Assembly (NCBI GenBank): GCA_031769625.1
Contig: JAUIMM010001251.1
Span: forward strand, 248,001 to 312,000
Reading direction: 5' to 3'
Origin: Taudactylus pleione
Lineage: Eukaryota > Chordata > Amphibia > Anura > Myobatrachidae
Length of the DNA: 64,000 bases
Shown: positions 23,847 through 34,309 of the stretch, one piece after another
Position numbering within the stretch: the stretch's first letter is position 1
Layout of the letters: the number at the start of each line of letters is the position of its first letter
Notes under the pieces: generated by a model
What the model was told of the DNA's origin: nothing
Databases searched by the model: none
What the model saw: only the letters and a program-made list of their open reading frames with translations
Program-made: the position numbers and the translations under genes

Positions 23847-24524
23847 TGTCACAGCGCCACTGAATCCAGGTTGCCCTTACCTGGTCCGGTGACGCTGGAG
23901 TCCGGGCTGGTGTGTGACAGTGGGCGGGAGATCCCCCAGCACCCGCTGTCAGCTCCTCCTCTTCTCCCCCGGCGGCTGTGTGCAGGCGGCCGCGGCTTCC
24001 TTAGAAGCGCGCACGCCGCTCTGTTAAATATTTAAAGGGACAGGCACCAGTAATGGAAGCGCTGATTGGGGCTAGTTTGAACTCTGACCTATGAAAGGAA
24101 GTTCCTGGGAGCACTCCAGTGCCAGCGTTCCTGTGCATAATCTGATAATTGGTTCTGACCCTTGGCGTGATTTGTGACTCTGATTCTGTCTGACCACTGG
24201 TTCTATGTTGATATCTGGTTCTGACCTTGGCTATTCCCTGTGACCTGTTTACATCTGCTCCCTGGTACCGTCTCGTCCGTTTGGTTCTGACCCGGCTAGT
24301 CGACTACGCTCAAGTCTCCTGTATACCGACCAAGTGCCAGCACCTGTATAGGGAAACCTAACCTGAGGGCCGCGACCTGTGTGTCGGACGCAGCCAAGTC
24401 CATACCTTCTTGCGAGGGTCACTGGTGAAAACCGCCGGCACATTCGACTCCGCGCCTCAGGATTAGGTCTAGCCAATTCCCTGAATACGGGTAGCATCCA
24501 CTATCTACCCGTGAGTTTGTGACA
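23847..24524 (+). mobile_element. Solo LTR, 678 bp, 5-bp TSD
   Basis: It begins TGTCACAGCG and ends TTTGTGACA, the 5'-TG...CA-3' pattern of LTRs, and is flanked by CACCA at 23842-23846 and 24525-24529. Its last third shares GAGGGCCGCGACCTG, a GGGTCACTGG/GAAAACC block and GACTCCGCGCCTC with the longer LTRs at 30145-36335 and 61479-62810, so it is a related family. No internal coding region remains, as expected after LTR-LTR recombination. Confidence 0.85.
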
Positions 24525-24689
24525 CACCAAAGGATGTTTGGTGGAGAAAGGGGTCCAGGGATGATTCCTCGGTAGCTGAAGAATTCTTTAGATTAACAAA
24601 CACAAGTTTTAGCTCTTCTGGACTAACATTGGCGCTGATTATTTGTCGTACACTGTTCTTTTCATGTGCGTGCTTCAACCGCCATCATT

Positions 24690-24805
24690 AGTATTATTTA
24701 TTTATTACCAGTTATTTATATAGCACCCACATATTACACAGCACTGTACTAAGAACAGGAGGCCATTAACATCAGTCCCTGCCTCAATGGAGTTTACAAT
24801 CTACA
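24690..24805. repeat. Interspersed SINE-like repeat
   Basis: Sequence of the type ttatttatatagcacccacatatt...cagcactgtac...ccctgcctcaatggagtttacaatcta is, from general knowledge, a common dispersed repeat of frog and fish genomes. Its class is not established from this copy. Confidence 0.5.
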
Positions 24806-24880
24806 GGGGAGATGTACTAAGCCGTGGAGAGAGATACAGCGCCAGCCAGTCAGCTCCTAACTGCCATGTTACAGGCTGGA
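24806..24880. repeat. Truncated MITE end
   Basis: GGGGAGATGTACTAAGCC followed by gagagagatacagcgccagccagtcagctcctaactgccatg matches the half-structure of a palindromic MITE whose other half is absent here. Confidence 0.45.
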
Positions 24881-25069
24881 TCCCAATAATTATTTATACT
24901 ATGGTAGTAACCATTTAAAAACATGGACAGATAATATACCAAAGGGACAGTATTAAAAGAATAAAGCGAAACTGCTCATATTTGGATGTATATGAGGAAC
25001 AATTAGCTCCTCTGTATCAGTCATAACCCTGTTGTAAAAACGGTTATGGATTAATGGATATCCAGTAAT

Positions 25070-25784
25070 TAGATAGACACCAGATGTTAGACAGGCAATA
25101 GGTCGACTGGGACCAGGGGCATATCTATAATGGGTGCAGGGTGTGCGGGGAATACGGGGCCCTGGGTCCAGGGGAGCACCGCACACCCTGCACCCATAAT
25201 ATTACTTACCTCTCCGAAGTCCCATGTCAGCGTGGGTGTCCGGCGCTGTCAAACGATTGGAAAATGGTCGCAGATGGCCTTCGCGCCCATTTTCCCGGTG
25301 ACCTGTGCATACACTATAGACTCTGGGCACACTCTAGTGCCCAGAGTCTATAACTCCGGCGCTGGCCGCGCACAGCTCAGTGCGGTGCCAGGCAGAGAGG
25401 AGGGGGCCCGTGTCGGAGACAGCACACGGGCCCCCTCCTCTCTAGAAACGCCCCTGACTGGGACAATAGGACGACAGACTAAAGGTAGACCTGTAAAAGG
25501 TTGACAGAGGCAAACGGTCGACATGCATATGGTCGACATGAAAATGTCAACACTTTTTTTTTTTTTTCTAACCCTCCCCTTGGTGCCTAACCCTAACCCT
25601 CCCTTCAAGTGCCTAACCCTAAAAAAATCATGTGGCGACCATTTTCATGTTGGCCATATGCATGTCGTCATTTTGACCCTGTTGACCATTTGTACCTGTC
25701 GACATTTTTACATGTTCACCTTTAGTGTGTCGACCTATTGTCCCTGTCGACCTATTTGCCTGTATAACATCTGGTATCTATCTA
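25070..25784. mobile_element. MITE with TAGATAGACACCAGATGTTA ends, interrupted
   Basis: The left end TAGATAGACACCAGATGTTA is inverted on the right as TAACATCTGGTATCTATCTA with one mismatch. The interior is full of GTCGAC words and has a centre of CTAACCCTCCCCTTGGTGCC. It is split by an independent element at 25114-25456. A TA duplication is possible but not distinguishable from the terminus. Confidence 0.7.
25114..25456. mobile_element. 343-bp hAT-type MITE nested in a MITE
   Basis: The ends are CAGGGGCATATCTA and TCTAGAAACGCCCCTG. ACTGGGAC is duplicated exactly at 25106-25113 and 25457-25464. It contains two strong hairpins, atagactctgggcac/gtgcccagagtctat and cccgtgtcgg...cacgggcc. Confidence 0.9.
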
Positions 25785-26072
25785 GACATTGTGCTACCTT
25801 TTTACTGTAGATCTATAGACCGGATACTAAACAAAGAATTAAGGAAAATTCCTTTTTGTTAGACAACGTATTGATCCCTCGCTGGTAACTTAAGGACAAG
25901 ATCGTTCCCTACTGTGGCCACTTTGTTAGGCAAAATAAATAAAAATAAAAACATCCCACATCAATGTGACTACCAGAGAAATCAATAGGTTTTTATCAGG
26001 GTCAAAAAATGGATGTAACACATGTCCACAAATACAGAGAAATGTCCGAATTTAAGGCATCATATTTACCAG

Positions 26073-26595
26073 GACCTTTAATAAAGGAGGCTCATAGTAG
26101 AGCCAAATAGAAAAAGGGCAAATATAGTGTAGTAAGTTCAGTACACAGTATGTGGCTAATAATGACTATGCGTACCAGTTAAAATCTTGCATATAGATAT
26201 AAAGGTATAAAGGCACTGCCAGCCTTATCTATGTGAACCCTGGCTACTACCCTTGCAGATAAGCATAACCTTTTTATTCTTTATTAACCCTGTCTATGTG
26301 TATCCCTTGTCTATTCTCCTTGAATAAAGCCCCCTGTTTTAATATACCACTGATGATGGGTCCTTTTTTGATTTAAAGGACCACCATCCATAAAAACGTG
26401 GAAAGATTTGGGGTGAGAGGAGAACAGGAGGACAAACGAGCTAAAGAAACCTACCTTTATATCTGTATGCAAGATTTTAACTGCTACGCATAGTCATTAT
26501 TAGCCACATACTGTGTACTGAACTTACTACACTATATTTGCCCTTTTTTCTATTTGGCTCTACTATGAGCCTCCTTTTATTAAAGGTCCTGTGTG
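26073..26595. repeat. Long inverted repeat, about 140-bp arms with a ~238-bp loop
   Basis: The left arm (26073-26212: aggacctttaataaaggagg ... tatagatataaaggta) is repeated inverted at 26451-26595 (taccTttatatctgtatgc ... cctccttttattaaaggtcct) with few mismatches. The loop carries CTGATGA at 26350-26356 followed by a GGTCC/GGACC helix. It may be a fold-back element or a tail-to-tail retroelement pair. Confidence 0.8.
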
Positions 26596-26691
26596 CAGCA
26601 CCAGATATCCGGATAAAGTAAAAACCGCATCCGTTCGACGAGATCACTCAGATGAGCATTACAGAATTAACTTCTGGTACGCACATATCTA

Positions 26692-27185
26692 TTTTTGAGC
26701 ACAAATACACCGTTTAAAAGTAATACACTATTTGGCGCATGCCCTTTCCACCCCACTTTCTAGATCACATTCCGTCTGACGGCCAACCAGATACACGGAA
26801 AGGACAGCTGCCTCCTTCTATTTAAGGATCGTAGTGTTGGAACTTTAATACCCTAAAAAACATTTACACCATATAAAGAATAACTCAGGGTAACATACGG
26901 AGCGCCATCCGGGAACCATCACATACATACATACATATATATGTATGTATGTATGTGATGGTTCCCGGATGGCGCTCCGTATGTTACCCTGAGTTATTCT
27001 TTATATGGTGTAAATGTTTTTTAGGGTATTAAAGTTCCAACACTACGATCCTTAAATAGAAGGAGGCAGCTGTCCTTTCCGTGTATCTGGTTGGCCGTCA
27101 GACGGAATGTGATCTAGAAAGTGGGGTGGAAAGGGCATGCGCCAAATAGTGTATTACTTTTAAACGGTGTATTTGTGCTCAAAAA
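26692..27185. repeat. Perfect 494-bp palindrome
   Basis: The two 247-bp arms appear exactly inverted around a centre between 26938 and 26939, within (catg/atac)n-like sequence. The outer edge of each arm is ...GTGTATTTGTGCTCAAAAA, and the right one continues into an (AT)n tail. The same arm sequence occurs once, not inverted, at 30225-30365. It looks like two head-to-head copies of one 5'-truncated retroposon with AT-rich tails facing outward. Confidence 0.9.
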
Positions 27186-27230
27186 AAAATAAATATATAT
27201 ATATATATAAATATATATAATATATATATA

Positions 27231-27257
27231 GGAGGTAAGAGAGGCTGAACCCTGACA
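27231..27257 (-). repeat. LTR terminus fragment
   Basis: GGAGGTAAGAGAGGCTGAACCCTGACA is the inverted 5' end of the 1.3-kb LTR family (compare 30145-30182 and 62770-62810). It ends exactly at the LTR boundary and joins an (AT)n tract and retroposon tail at the same internal position as the LTR at 30145. Confidence 0.7.
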
Positions 27258-27793
27258 AATCTGCTCTCACCTTGGTTCTAGGGTCAGAATAACTCAGAAT
27301 AATACAAGTCTGCAGCAGAAATGGAGATACAGTATGAGAGTGCTGCGCTGAGCATCAGCAAGATACAGATTAATGTATCATCTGACATGGAACAACAAGA
27401 GCGGCTTTATTTGGGGAATGATGCAAATTAGCATATTTAAAATGGCACCAGAAATCCTGAGAGAGTGGCTAGGACGCTACTGCTCTCCAGGGCTGTACGG
27501 GAACGTCTGTGATGTCAGCCAATCCCCTGTAGTGTGTGTCAGTCAGCAGAGCACCTGGGGCTGGCAATTACTCCACATAATTAGGAAATGCCAAGCTCCT
27601 AGTCAGCTCACTGGCATATAAAAGTTATTACTATGACAGCGGTTGTATCAACTGTGCTTTCCCCAAACAATGTACTTATGCCATTGCAGGGAATCAAGTG
27701 ACCTGCTGTGCAATATTACTCAATTACTCAGATTGCTCATTGTGTTCTCTCTGAAGGGTAACTCGCAAAACAACTATTTTATTTACGGAGAGC
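27258..27793. other. No gene seen
   Basis: Non-repetitive sequence with only short, unsupported ORFs. Confidence 0.4.
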
Positions 27794-28114
27794 CTAATGC
27801 TGGGCAGACACTACACAATTATCTGTCAGATATCTGTCCAAGCTGGTTGGGATGAAAACCTGGTAATGTATGCGAGCAAATGACAGTCGATATGGTCTTA
27901 AACACTGGAAAACGGACAATAAACAATTGTTCAAATTGGTTAAATTCATGTGTTTTAACCAATTTGTCTTAACAACCATTTTTATCTATTTTCCAGTGTT
28001 TGTGAGCAAATGGACGATTGTCATTTGCTCCCATACATTACCAGGTTTTCATTCCAACCAGCCAGATTGGACAGATATCTGACAGATAATTGTATAGTGT
28101 ATGCCCAGCATTAG
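27794..28114. mobile_element. Palindromic MITE, 321 bp
   Basis: The ends CTAATGCTGGGC and GCCCAGCATTAG are exact inverses, followed inward by cacaattatctgtcagatatctgtcca and its inverse. The interior pairs gagcaaatgacag with gtcatttgctc and aaacactgg with ccagtgttt. There is no ORF. It is related to 5317-5640. Confidence 0.8.
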
Positions 28115-28449
28115 TTGTGTGTGCAATTAGCACATTCGGGCCTGGCCTGAGATCCACCATAGCATCACCCAGGAGCTAACGTCTCATCTTCCCCCCATGG
28201 AGCCACATAAACCCTTCCCAGGTCTTGTAACGGGCAATCATCCTAATTCAGCATGCAATCAGGCAAGGTCAAAGGTTCAGGCATGTGGTCCGCACAACAC
28301 ATTCTCGGAATAATCCTTCATCTGCTCTTGATGAAGGACCGTGGGTGATTGCACACTGGCTGAATCCTGATTGGGCCCTTTTTAAGCCTACTGTGGTGGT
28401 GCCATGATAGTTGCCCAGGACCTCTAACTTACTTAACTATCTCACCGCA

Positions 28450-29795
28450 AAGAGCTGGCCCAAGGCATAGACAAATTAGGCAAATGCCTAGAGCAGGGTA
28501 TGCATTCCAAGCCTAGGACCAACTCAGCTTGACAGGGGGCAATGATGAGACCTGGACAGGCAGACGCGCCTCTGCTCTTGCTGTTCTAGCACGATAGCTC
28601 TGATCGGGCGGCAGCTCATACAGCCAGCAGCAGCGGCACTGGGAGCAGAGACAGTGGGGGCAGCGGGCAGTAACAAAAATCGCCACGGGAGGAGGGCTGC
28701 TGGGCATGCCCAGCCACAGCAGCTCCTCCCATGGACCTTTGCAGAGTCCAGTAGCCTGGGCCTGTGTGCAGGGAGACAAACAGGTGGGGGCGCTAATGCT
28801 CTTGCTGGCACAGGGCACTAAAATGTCCATTTCTCTGTGGATGAGGAGTGCAATGGGTGAGGGGTGTTGGTTGTCGCTGGCTGCTGCTGTGATCTGTACT
28901 GCTGGTTGATTGGTGCTGTCAGGGCCGGATTAAAGGAGGGGGCGACAGGGGCGATCGTCCCTGGGCCTCCACACCTGAAGGGCCCCACACCCAGCCATCG
29001 GGGTTAAAGTGAACCGGAGGAGACTGAACCAGTTCCGCCCCCTCCGGACACCTAACCCCGATGCCGCACGGAGACACCAGGCGCCCACTGAGATTGTAAC
29101 CAGCAGGCGCCCAGCTCCCTCCCCGCAGCGGCAGCCAGAGCCGGAGACGAGAGCTCACTCGTGAGCTCTGGCTTCCAGCTCAGGCAGTGAACTATGGGAG
29201 AGACGTCATGCGTCTCTCCCATAGTGCAGAGGAGCAGCCCCAGCCGAGCGGATCAGAAGGCAGCAGGAGCGGGGCTTAAGGTAAGTATGATTTATTTATT
29301 TTTTTTACTTTAGCGCAAGCGGCTTTTCCACTGCTGGGGGGGACATTACTTCTGGGGGCGACATTACTACTGGGGGCATTACTTGGGGGGGGCATTACAA
29401 CTGGGGCATTACTCGAGGGGGACATTACTACAGGGGACATTACTCGGGGGGGGGGGGGCGCATTACTACTGGTGCCACTACCACAGGGGGCATTACTACT
29501 GGTGCCACTACCACAGGGGGCATTACTATTGGGAACACTACTACTGGGTTGTATAACTACAGGGGACATTGCATAGGGGGCACTGCATAGGGGGCAACAC
29601 TCCTGGGGGCACTGGATAAAGGGCACGTAATAGGGGCCCCCACGTTTGTTGCCCAGGGGCCCCCACGGACCTTAATCCGGCCGTGGGTGCTGTGCTTGGA
29701 GAGGGGTGCTGGGTCAGAGGAGGAACTAGAGATGGTGCTAGGGGGCACCACCCAAAATCTTGCCTAGGGCATCAAACTGGTTAGGGCCGGCTCTG
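28450..29795. mobile_element. Non-autonomous hAT element with a nested second hAT
   Basis: The ends are AAGAGCTGGCCC and GGGCCGGCTCTG. TCACCGCA is duplicated exactly at 28442-28449 and 29796-29803. After removal of the inner element (28920-29685) and its duplication it is about 570 bp. It has no transposase. Confidence 0.88.
28920..29685. mobile_element. Nested hAT element, 766 bp
   Basis: The ends are CAGGGCCGGATTAA and TTAATCCGGCCGTG. GGTGCTGT is duplicated exactly at 28912-28919 and 29686-29693. The right half is a G-rich degenerate repeat of ggggcattactactgggg (about 29330-29600), which gives spurious long ORFs. Confidence 0.92.
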
Positions 29796-29803
29796 TCACC
29801 GCA

Positions 29804-30097
29804 GCTTCAAATAAGAGAGACTTTTATGAGGACGGGAATGTGCTAATATCATATCCAATTGGTCTGTTTTACTGTACATGTGTCATTTTAATTGTGTGGA
29901 ATAAATAAATAAATGTATTGAAGTATTCACATCCCTGTGTGCGATCTCATAACAAGTTTATATGTAAATGCTGCTTCTGCTATTTAATATTCCCTTTTAG
30001 CTCTGTATATCTGCTTTTCAACAGCGCTATTTTGTTTACTGATTTTCATTTTAATCTGTGGTAAACTGTAAATATATATATATATATATATAGGAGG

Positions 30098-30143
<46 letters not shown>

Positions 30144-30144
30144 T
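29804..30144. other. No gene; ends in an AT microsatellite
   Basis: Unique sequence to about 30070, then (AT)n broken by GGAGGTATT at 30093-30101. That motif resembles the LTR-internal junction seen at 27231. Confidence 0.5.
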
Positions 30145-30178
30145 TGTCAGGGTTCAGCCTAGGATCGGCCTCTCTTAC

Positions 30179-30182
<4 letters not shown>

Positions 30183-30224
<42 letters not shown>

Positions 30225-30365
30225 AGCACAAATACACCGTTTAAAAGTAATACACTATTTGGCGCATGCCCTTTCCACCCCACTTTCTAGATCACATTCC
30301 GTCTGACGGCCAACCAGATACACGGAAAGGACAGCTGCCTCCTTCTATTTAAGGATCGTAGTGTT
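30183..30365 (-). mobile_element. 5'-truncated retroposon with (AT)n tail inside the LTR
   Basis: Read on the minus strand it begins AACACTACGATCC and ends GTGTATTTGTGCTCAAA followed by (AT)n. The sequence TTACCTC occurs on both sides (ending 30182, and about 30364-30370), consistent with a short target duplication. The same sequence forms the arms of the palindrome at 26692-27185. Confidence 0.7.
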
Positions 30366-31169
30366 ACCTCCTTGCCGGCTTCCCCTGACTTCCTTGCGGT
30401 CAGACGTCTGGTGCAGTGATGGATGTGGGGCTGAGTATTCTGCCTTAGGTGCTTTTTGCGAGCTTCCATGGTCGGCTGTGTGTGCTGGGGATCGGAGTTC
30501 CCATCATGGCGCCACCATGACAGTTCCTCTCATGTGACAGTACTCCTAACTAGGGGTGTGCAACGGCCACTTTTCGTGTTTTGTGTTTTGGTTTTGGATC
30601 TGGATCTTTCTTCGTGTTTTGGATCTGGATTGGTTTTGCCAAAACCACCCTTCCGTGTTTTGGGTTCTGGGTTTTGTGTTTTGGATCTGTATTTTTTTTT
30701 TAAAAAGCATAAAAACAGCTAAAATCACAGAATTTGTTGGTTTCTCTGCTCCTCAATAACCTTAATTTCCACTCATTTCCAGTCTATTCTGAACACCTCA
30801 CACCTCACAATAGTGTTTTCATGTCCAAAAGGTTGCACCGAGGTAGCTGGATGACTATGCTAAGCGACACGAGTGGGCGGCACAAACACGTGACCCATCT
30901 AGGAGTGACACTGCAGTGGCAGACAGGATGGCAGTTAGAAAAACTAGGCCCCAAACTGTACATAATGCAAAGAAAAAAAAGAAGTGCAAGATGGAATTGT
31001 CCTTGGGCCCTCCCACCCACCCTTATGTTGTATAAACAGGACATGCACACTTTAACAAATCAATCATTTCAGCGCCAGGGTCTGCCACACAACTGTGGCT
31101 GAAATGATTGGTTCGTTTGGGCCCCCACAAAACAAGCTGGCAATTAATGTGTCCCTGCACAAACTGGCT

Positions 31170-34100
31170 CTACGGAGGCAAGATGTCATCCTCATCCTCC
31201 TCATCCACCGATTCCTCACCCTCTTCAGTGTGTACATCCTCATCCTCACAAAGTATTAACTCGTCCCCACTTGAATCCACCACCACAGGTCCCTCTGTAC
31301 CTTCTGGAGGCTGGTCTCCCTGGAAGAGCTGATAATTCATTTTGATGAACATCATCTTCTCCACATTCTGTGGAAGCAACCTCCTACGCCTTTCGCTGAC
31401 AAGGTTCCCGGCTGCACTAAACACTCTTTCGGAGTACACACTGGAGGGGGGGCAACTCAGGTAAAATAGAGCCAGCTTGTACAGGGGCCTCCAAATTGCC
31501 TCTTTTTCCTGCCAGTACAGGTATGGACTGTCTGACATGCCTACTTGGATGCTGTCACCGATGTAATCCTCCACCATTCTGTCAATGGTGACAGTATCAT
31601 ATGCAGTGACAGTAGACATGTCAGAAATTGTTGCCAGGTCCTTCAGTCCGGACCAGATGTCCAAACTTGGTCCTGCCTGCCCTGCATCACCGCCAGCGGG
31701 TTGCTTAGGATACCTAAGTTTTTTCCTGGCAGCCCCAGTTGCCGGAGAAAATGAAGAAGGAGCCGTTGACGTGTCACGTTCCGCTTCAGCTGACAGTGTG
31801 TTCACCAGCAGGTCTTTGCACCTCTGCAGGCTTGTGTCGGCCGGAAAGAGAGACACCACATAGGCTTTAAACCTAGGATCAAGCACGGTGGCCAAAATGT
31901 AGTGGTCTGATTTCAACAGATTGACCACCCTGGAATCCTGGCAAAGCGAATGAAGGGCTTCATCCACAAGTCCCACATGCCGAGCGGAATCGCTCCGTCT
32001 TAGCTCCTCCTTCACTTTCTCCAGCTGCTTCTGCAAAAGCCTGATGAGGGGAATGACCTGACTCAAGCTGGCTGTGTCTGAACTGACTTCACGTGTGGCA
32101 AGTTCGAAGGGCTGGAGAACCTTGCACAACACGGAAATCATTCTCCACTGCGCTTGAGTCAGGTGCATACCCCCTCCTTTGCCTATGTCATAGGTGGATG
32201 TATAGGCTTGTATGGCCTTTTGCTGCTCCTCCATCCTCTGAAGCATATAGAGGGTTGAGTTCCACCGCGTCACAACCTCTTGCTTCAGGTGATGGCGGGG
32301 CAGGTTCAAGAGTGTTTGCTGGCGCTCCAGTCTTCGGCACGCAGTCGCTGAATGGCGAAAGTGGCCAGAAATTTTTCGGGCCACCCAAAGCGTCTCCTGC
32401 ACGCCCCTGTCGCTTTTCAGAAAATTCTGCACCACCAAGTTTATTGTGTGAGCAAAACATGGGACGTGCTGGAATTTGCCCAGATGTAATGCCCGCACAA
32501 TATTGGTGGCGTTGTCAGATATCACAAATCCCCAGGAGAGTCTAAGTGGGGTAAGCCACTGGGCGATGATTTCCCTCAGTTTCTCTAAGAGGTTGTCGGC
32601 GGTGTGCCTCTTACTGAAACCGGTGATACACAGCGTAGCCTGCCTTGTAACGAGCTGGCGTTTCTGAGATGCTGCTACTGGTGACGCTGCTGCTGTTGCT
32701 GCGTAAGGTGATACATCTACCCAGTGGGCTGTCACAGTCATATAGTCCTTAGTCTGCCCTGTTCCACTTGTCCACATGTCCGTGGTTAAGTGGACATTGT
32801 GTACAACGGCATTTTTCAGGACACTGAGGACACTTTTTCTGACGTTTCTGTACAGTCTCGGTATCGCCTGCCTAGTGAAGTGGAATCTAGACGGGATTTG
32901 GAACCGGGGACACACTACCTCCATCAATTGTCTAAATCCCACTGCACTAATGGCGGATACCGGACGCACGTCTAACACCAACATAGCAGTCAAGGCCTCA
33001 GTTATACGTTTTGCTTCAGGATGACTGCTGTCGTACTTCATCCTCCTCGCTAAGGACTGTTGGAGGGTCAATTGTTTAGTAAAAGTAGTGGTGTTCCTAC
33101 TTCCTCTCTGGGATGATGAACGACTCCCAGCAGCAGCAACAGCAGCAGCGGCAGCAGTAGGCGTAGCAATGCAGGATCCTCCAGAGGAATCCCGGATAGG
33201 AGAGTCAGTCATGCCAGTGACATGGCCTGCAGGACTACTTCCGATCCTGACTAAGGAGGAAATTGACGAGGAGGGAGTTGACGGTGTGGTTTGCAGGCGC
33301 TTGGATACAACAGGACAACGGGATTTAGGTGTCCCTGGACTGCTTACGGTCTTAGCCAAAGTTTCTGAACTTGACAGTAACTTTTTATGAACGCGCTGCA
33401 GGTGCCGTATAAGGGAGGATGTTCCTAGGTGGTTGACGTCCCTACCCCTACTTATTTCACCTTTACATATGGTACATATGGCAAGACAGTTGTTGTCCGG
33501 ATTTGGATAGAAATATTGCCAGACCAAAGAGGTGGAATGTTTGGTCTTCTGCCCAGGCATGACCGTGATGGGCTTTTTCATCCCACGGACAACAACTGTC
33601 TCCCCCGGAGCCTGATTTAAACAAACCACATCACCATCAGAATCCTCCTCGCCAACTTCCTCCTCAGCGCCAGCTACACCAGTATCCTCATCCTGTTGTA
33701 CTTCAACAGTGACATCTTCAATTTGCATATCAGCAAGTGGACTGTGGGTGCTCCTTTCAGCACTTGCAGGGGGCGTGCAAATGGTGGAAAGAGCCACCTC
33801 TTCCCGTCCAGTGCTGGGAAGGTCAGGCATCGCAACCACCACCACACTTGGACTCTCCTTGGGGATTTGTGATATCTTCTTAGAAAGCACAGTTCTTCGC
33901 TGTGCTTTTGCCAGCTTAACTCTTTTGATTTTTTTAGTGGGAGGAGGGCTTCCATCGTCATGTGAAGCTGAACCACTAGTCATGAACATACTAGGGATCG
34001 ACCTTAGCCGTTCCTTGCCACTCCGTGTCGTAAATGGCATATTGGCAAGTTTACGTTTCTCTTCAGCTGATTTAAATGTCTTTTTCAAGGTCATTTTCCT

Positions 34101-34283
34101 GAACTTTGCCATTTGGGATTGTATGTGCCCTCTACTATGATATTGGGCATCGGCCTTGGCAGACGACGTTGATGGCATGTTATCGTCTATGTCATGACTA
34201 GTGGCAGCAGCTTCAGCACTAGGAGGAAGTGGTTCTTGATCTTTCTCTATTTTATTTTTATCGGAGAAAGTTTGGTCCTCCAT
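31170..34283 (-). CDS. Intact hAT-family transposase with BED zinc finger, 1037 residues
   Basis: The product should be a nuclear cut-and-paste transposase acting on the ends of copies A-C. Residues 1-240 are a low-complexity leader with a basic PPPTKKIKRVKLAKAQRR stretch (113-130, possible nuclear signal) and an acidic stretch (about 196-217). The BED finger spans about 250-300, with W255, F258, C270, C273, H294 and H299. Catalytic hAT features are D502 in TTDMWTS, D590 in VISDNATN and TRWNST at 672-677. The C-terminal dimerisation region is 922-968 (SVYSERVFSAAGNLVSERRR), followed by an acidic tail (1009-1034). At 1037 residues it is longer than most hAT transposases, mainly through the leader. 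The Met1 start is shared by copies B and C. There is no stop, frameshift or intron. A domesticated host gene is unlikely because intact ends and a target duplication surround it. Confidence 0.95.
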   Translation of the reverse strand: MEDQTFSDKNKIEKDQEPLPPSAEAAATSHDIDDNMPSTSSAKADAQYHSRGHIQSQMAKFRKMTLKKTFKSAEEKRKLANMPFTTRSGKERLRSIPSMFMTSGSASHDDGSPPPTKKIKRVKLAKAQRRTVLSKKISQIPKESPSVVVVAMPDLPSTGREEVALSTICTPPASAERSTHSPLADMQIEDVTVEVQQDEDTGVAGAEEEVGEEDSDGDVVCLNQAPGETVVVRGMKKPITVMPGQKTKHSTSLVWQYFYPNPDNNCLAICTICKGEISRGRDVNHLGTSSLIRHLQRVHKKLLSSSETLAKTVSSPGTPKSRCPVVSKRLQTTPSTPSSSISSLVRIGSSPAGHVTGMTDSPIRDSSGGSCIATPTAAAAAVAAAGSRSSSQRGSRNTTTFTKQLTLQQSLARRMKYDSSHPEAKRITEALTAMLVLDVRPVSAISAVGFRQLMEVVCPRFQIPSRFHFTRQAIPRLYRNVRKSVLSVLKNAVVHNVHLTTDMWTSGTGQTKDYMTVTAHWVDVSPYAATAAASPVAASQKRQLVTRQATLCITGFSKRHTADNLLEKLREIIAQWLTPLRLSWGFVISDNATNIVRALHLGKFQHVPCFAHTINLVVQNFLKSDRGVQETLWVARKISGHFRHSATACRRLERQQTLLNLPRHHLKQEVVTRWNSTLYMLQRMEEQQKAIQAYTSTYDIGKGGGMHLTQAQWRMISVLCKVLQPFELATREVSSDTASLSQVIPLIRLLQKQLEKVKEELRRSDSARHVGLVDEALHSLCQDSRVVNLLKSDHYILATVLDPRFKAYVVSLFPADTSLQRCKDLLVNTLSAEAERDTSTAPSSFSPATGAARKKLRYPKQPAGGDAGQAGPSLDIWSGLKDLATISDMSTVTAYDTVTIDRMVEDYIGDSIQVGMSDSPYLYWQEKEAIWRPLYKLALFYLSCPPSSVYSERVFSAAGNLVSERRRRLLPQNVEKMMFIKMNYQLFQGDQPPEGTEGPVVVDSSGDELILCEDEDVHTEEGEESVDEEDEDDILPP

Positions 34284-34309
34284 TTATGTTATATCGATTT
34301 GATATATAC

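Noticed and set aside
31170..34283. A domesticated host ZBED-type gene
   Set aside because: The ORF sits inside perfect transposon ends with an 8-bp duplication and an empty-site paralogue, so it is a resident transposon gene.
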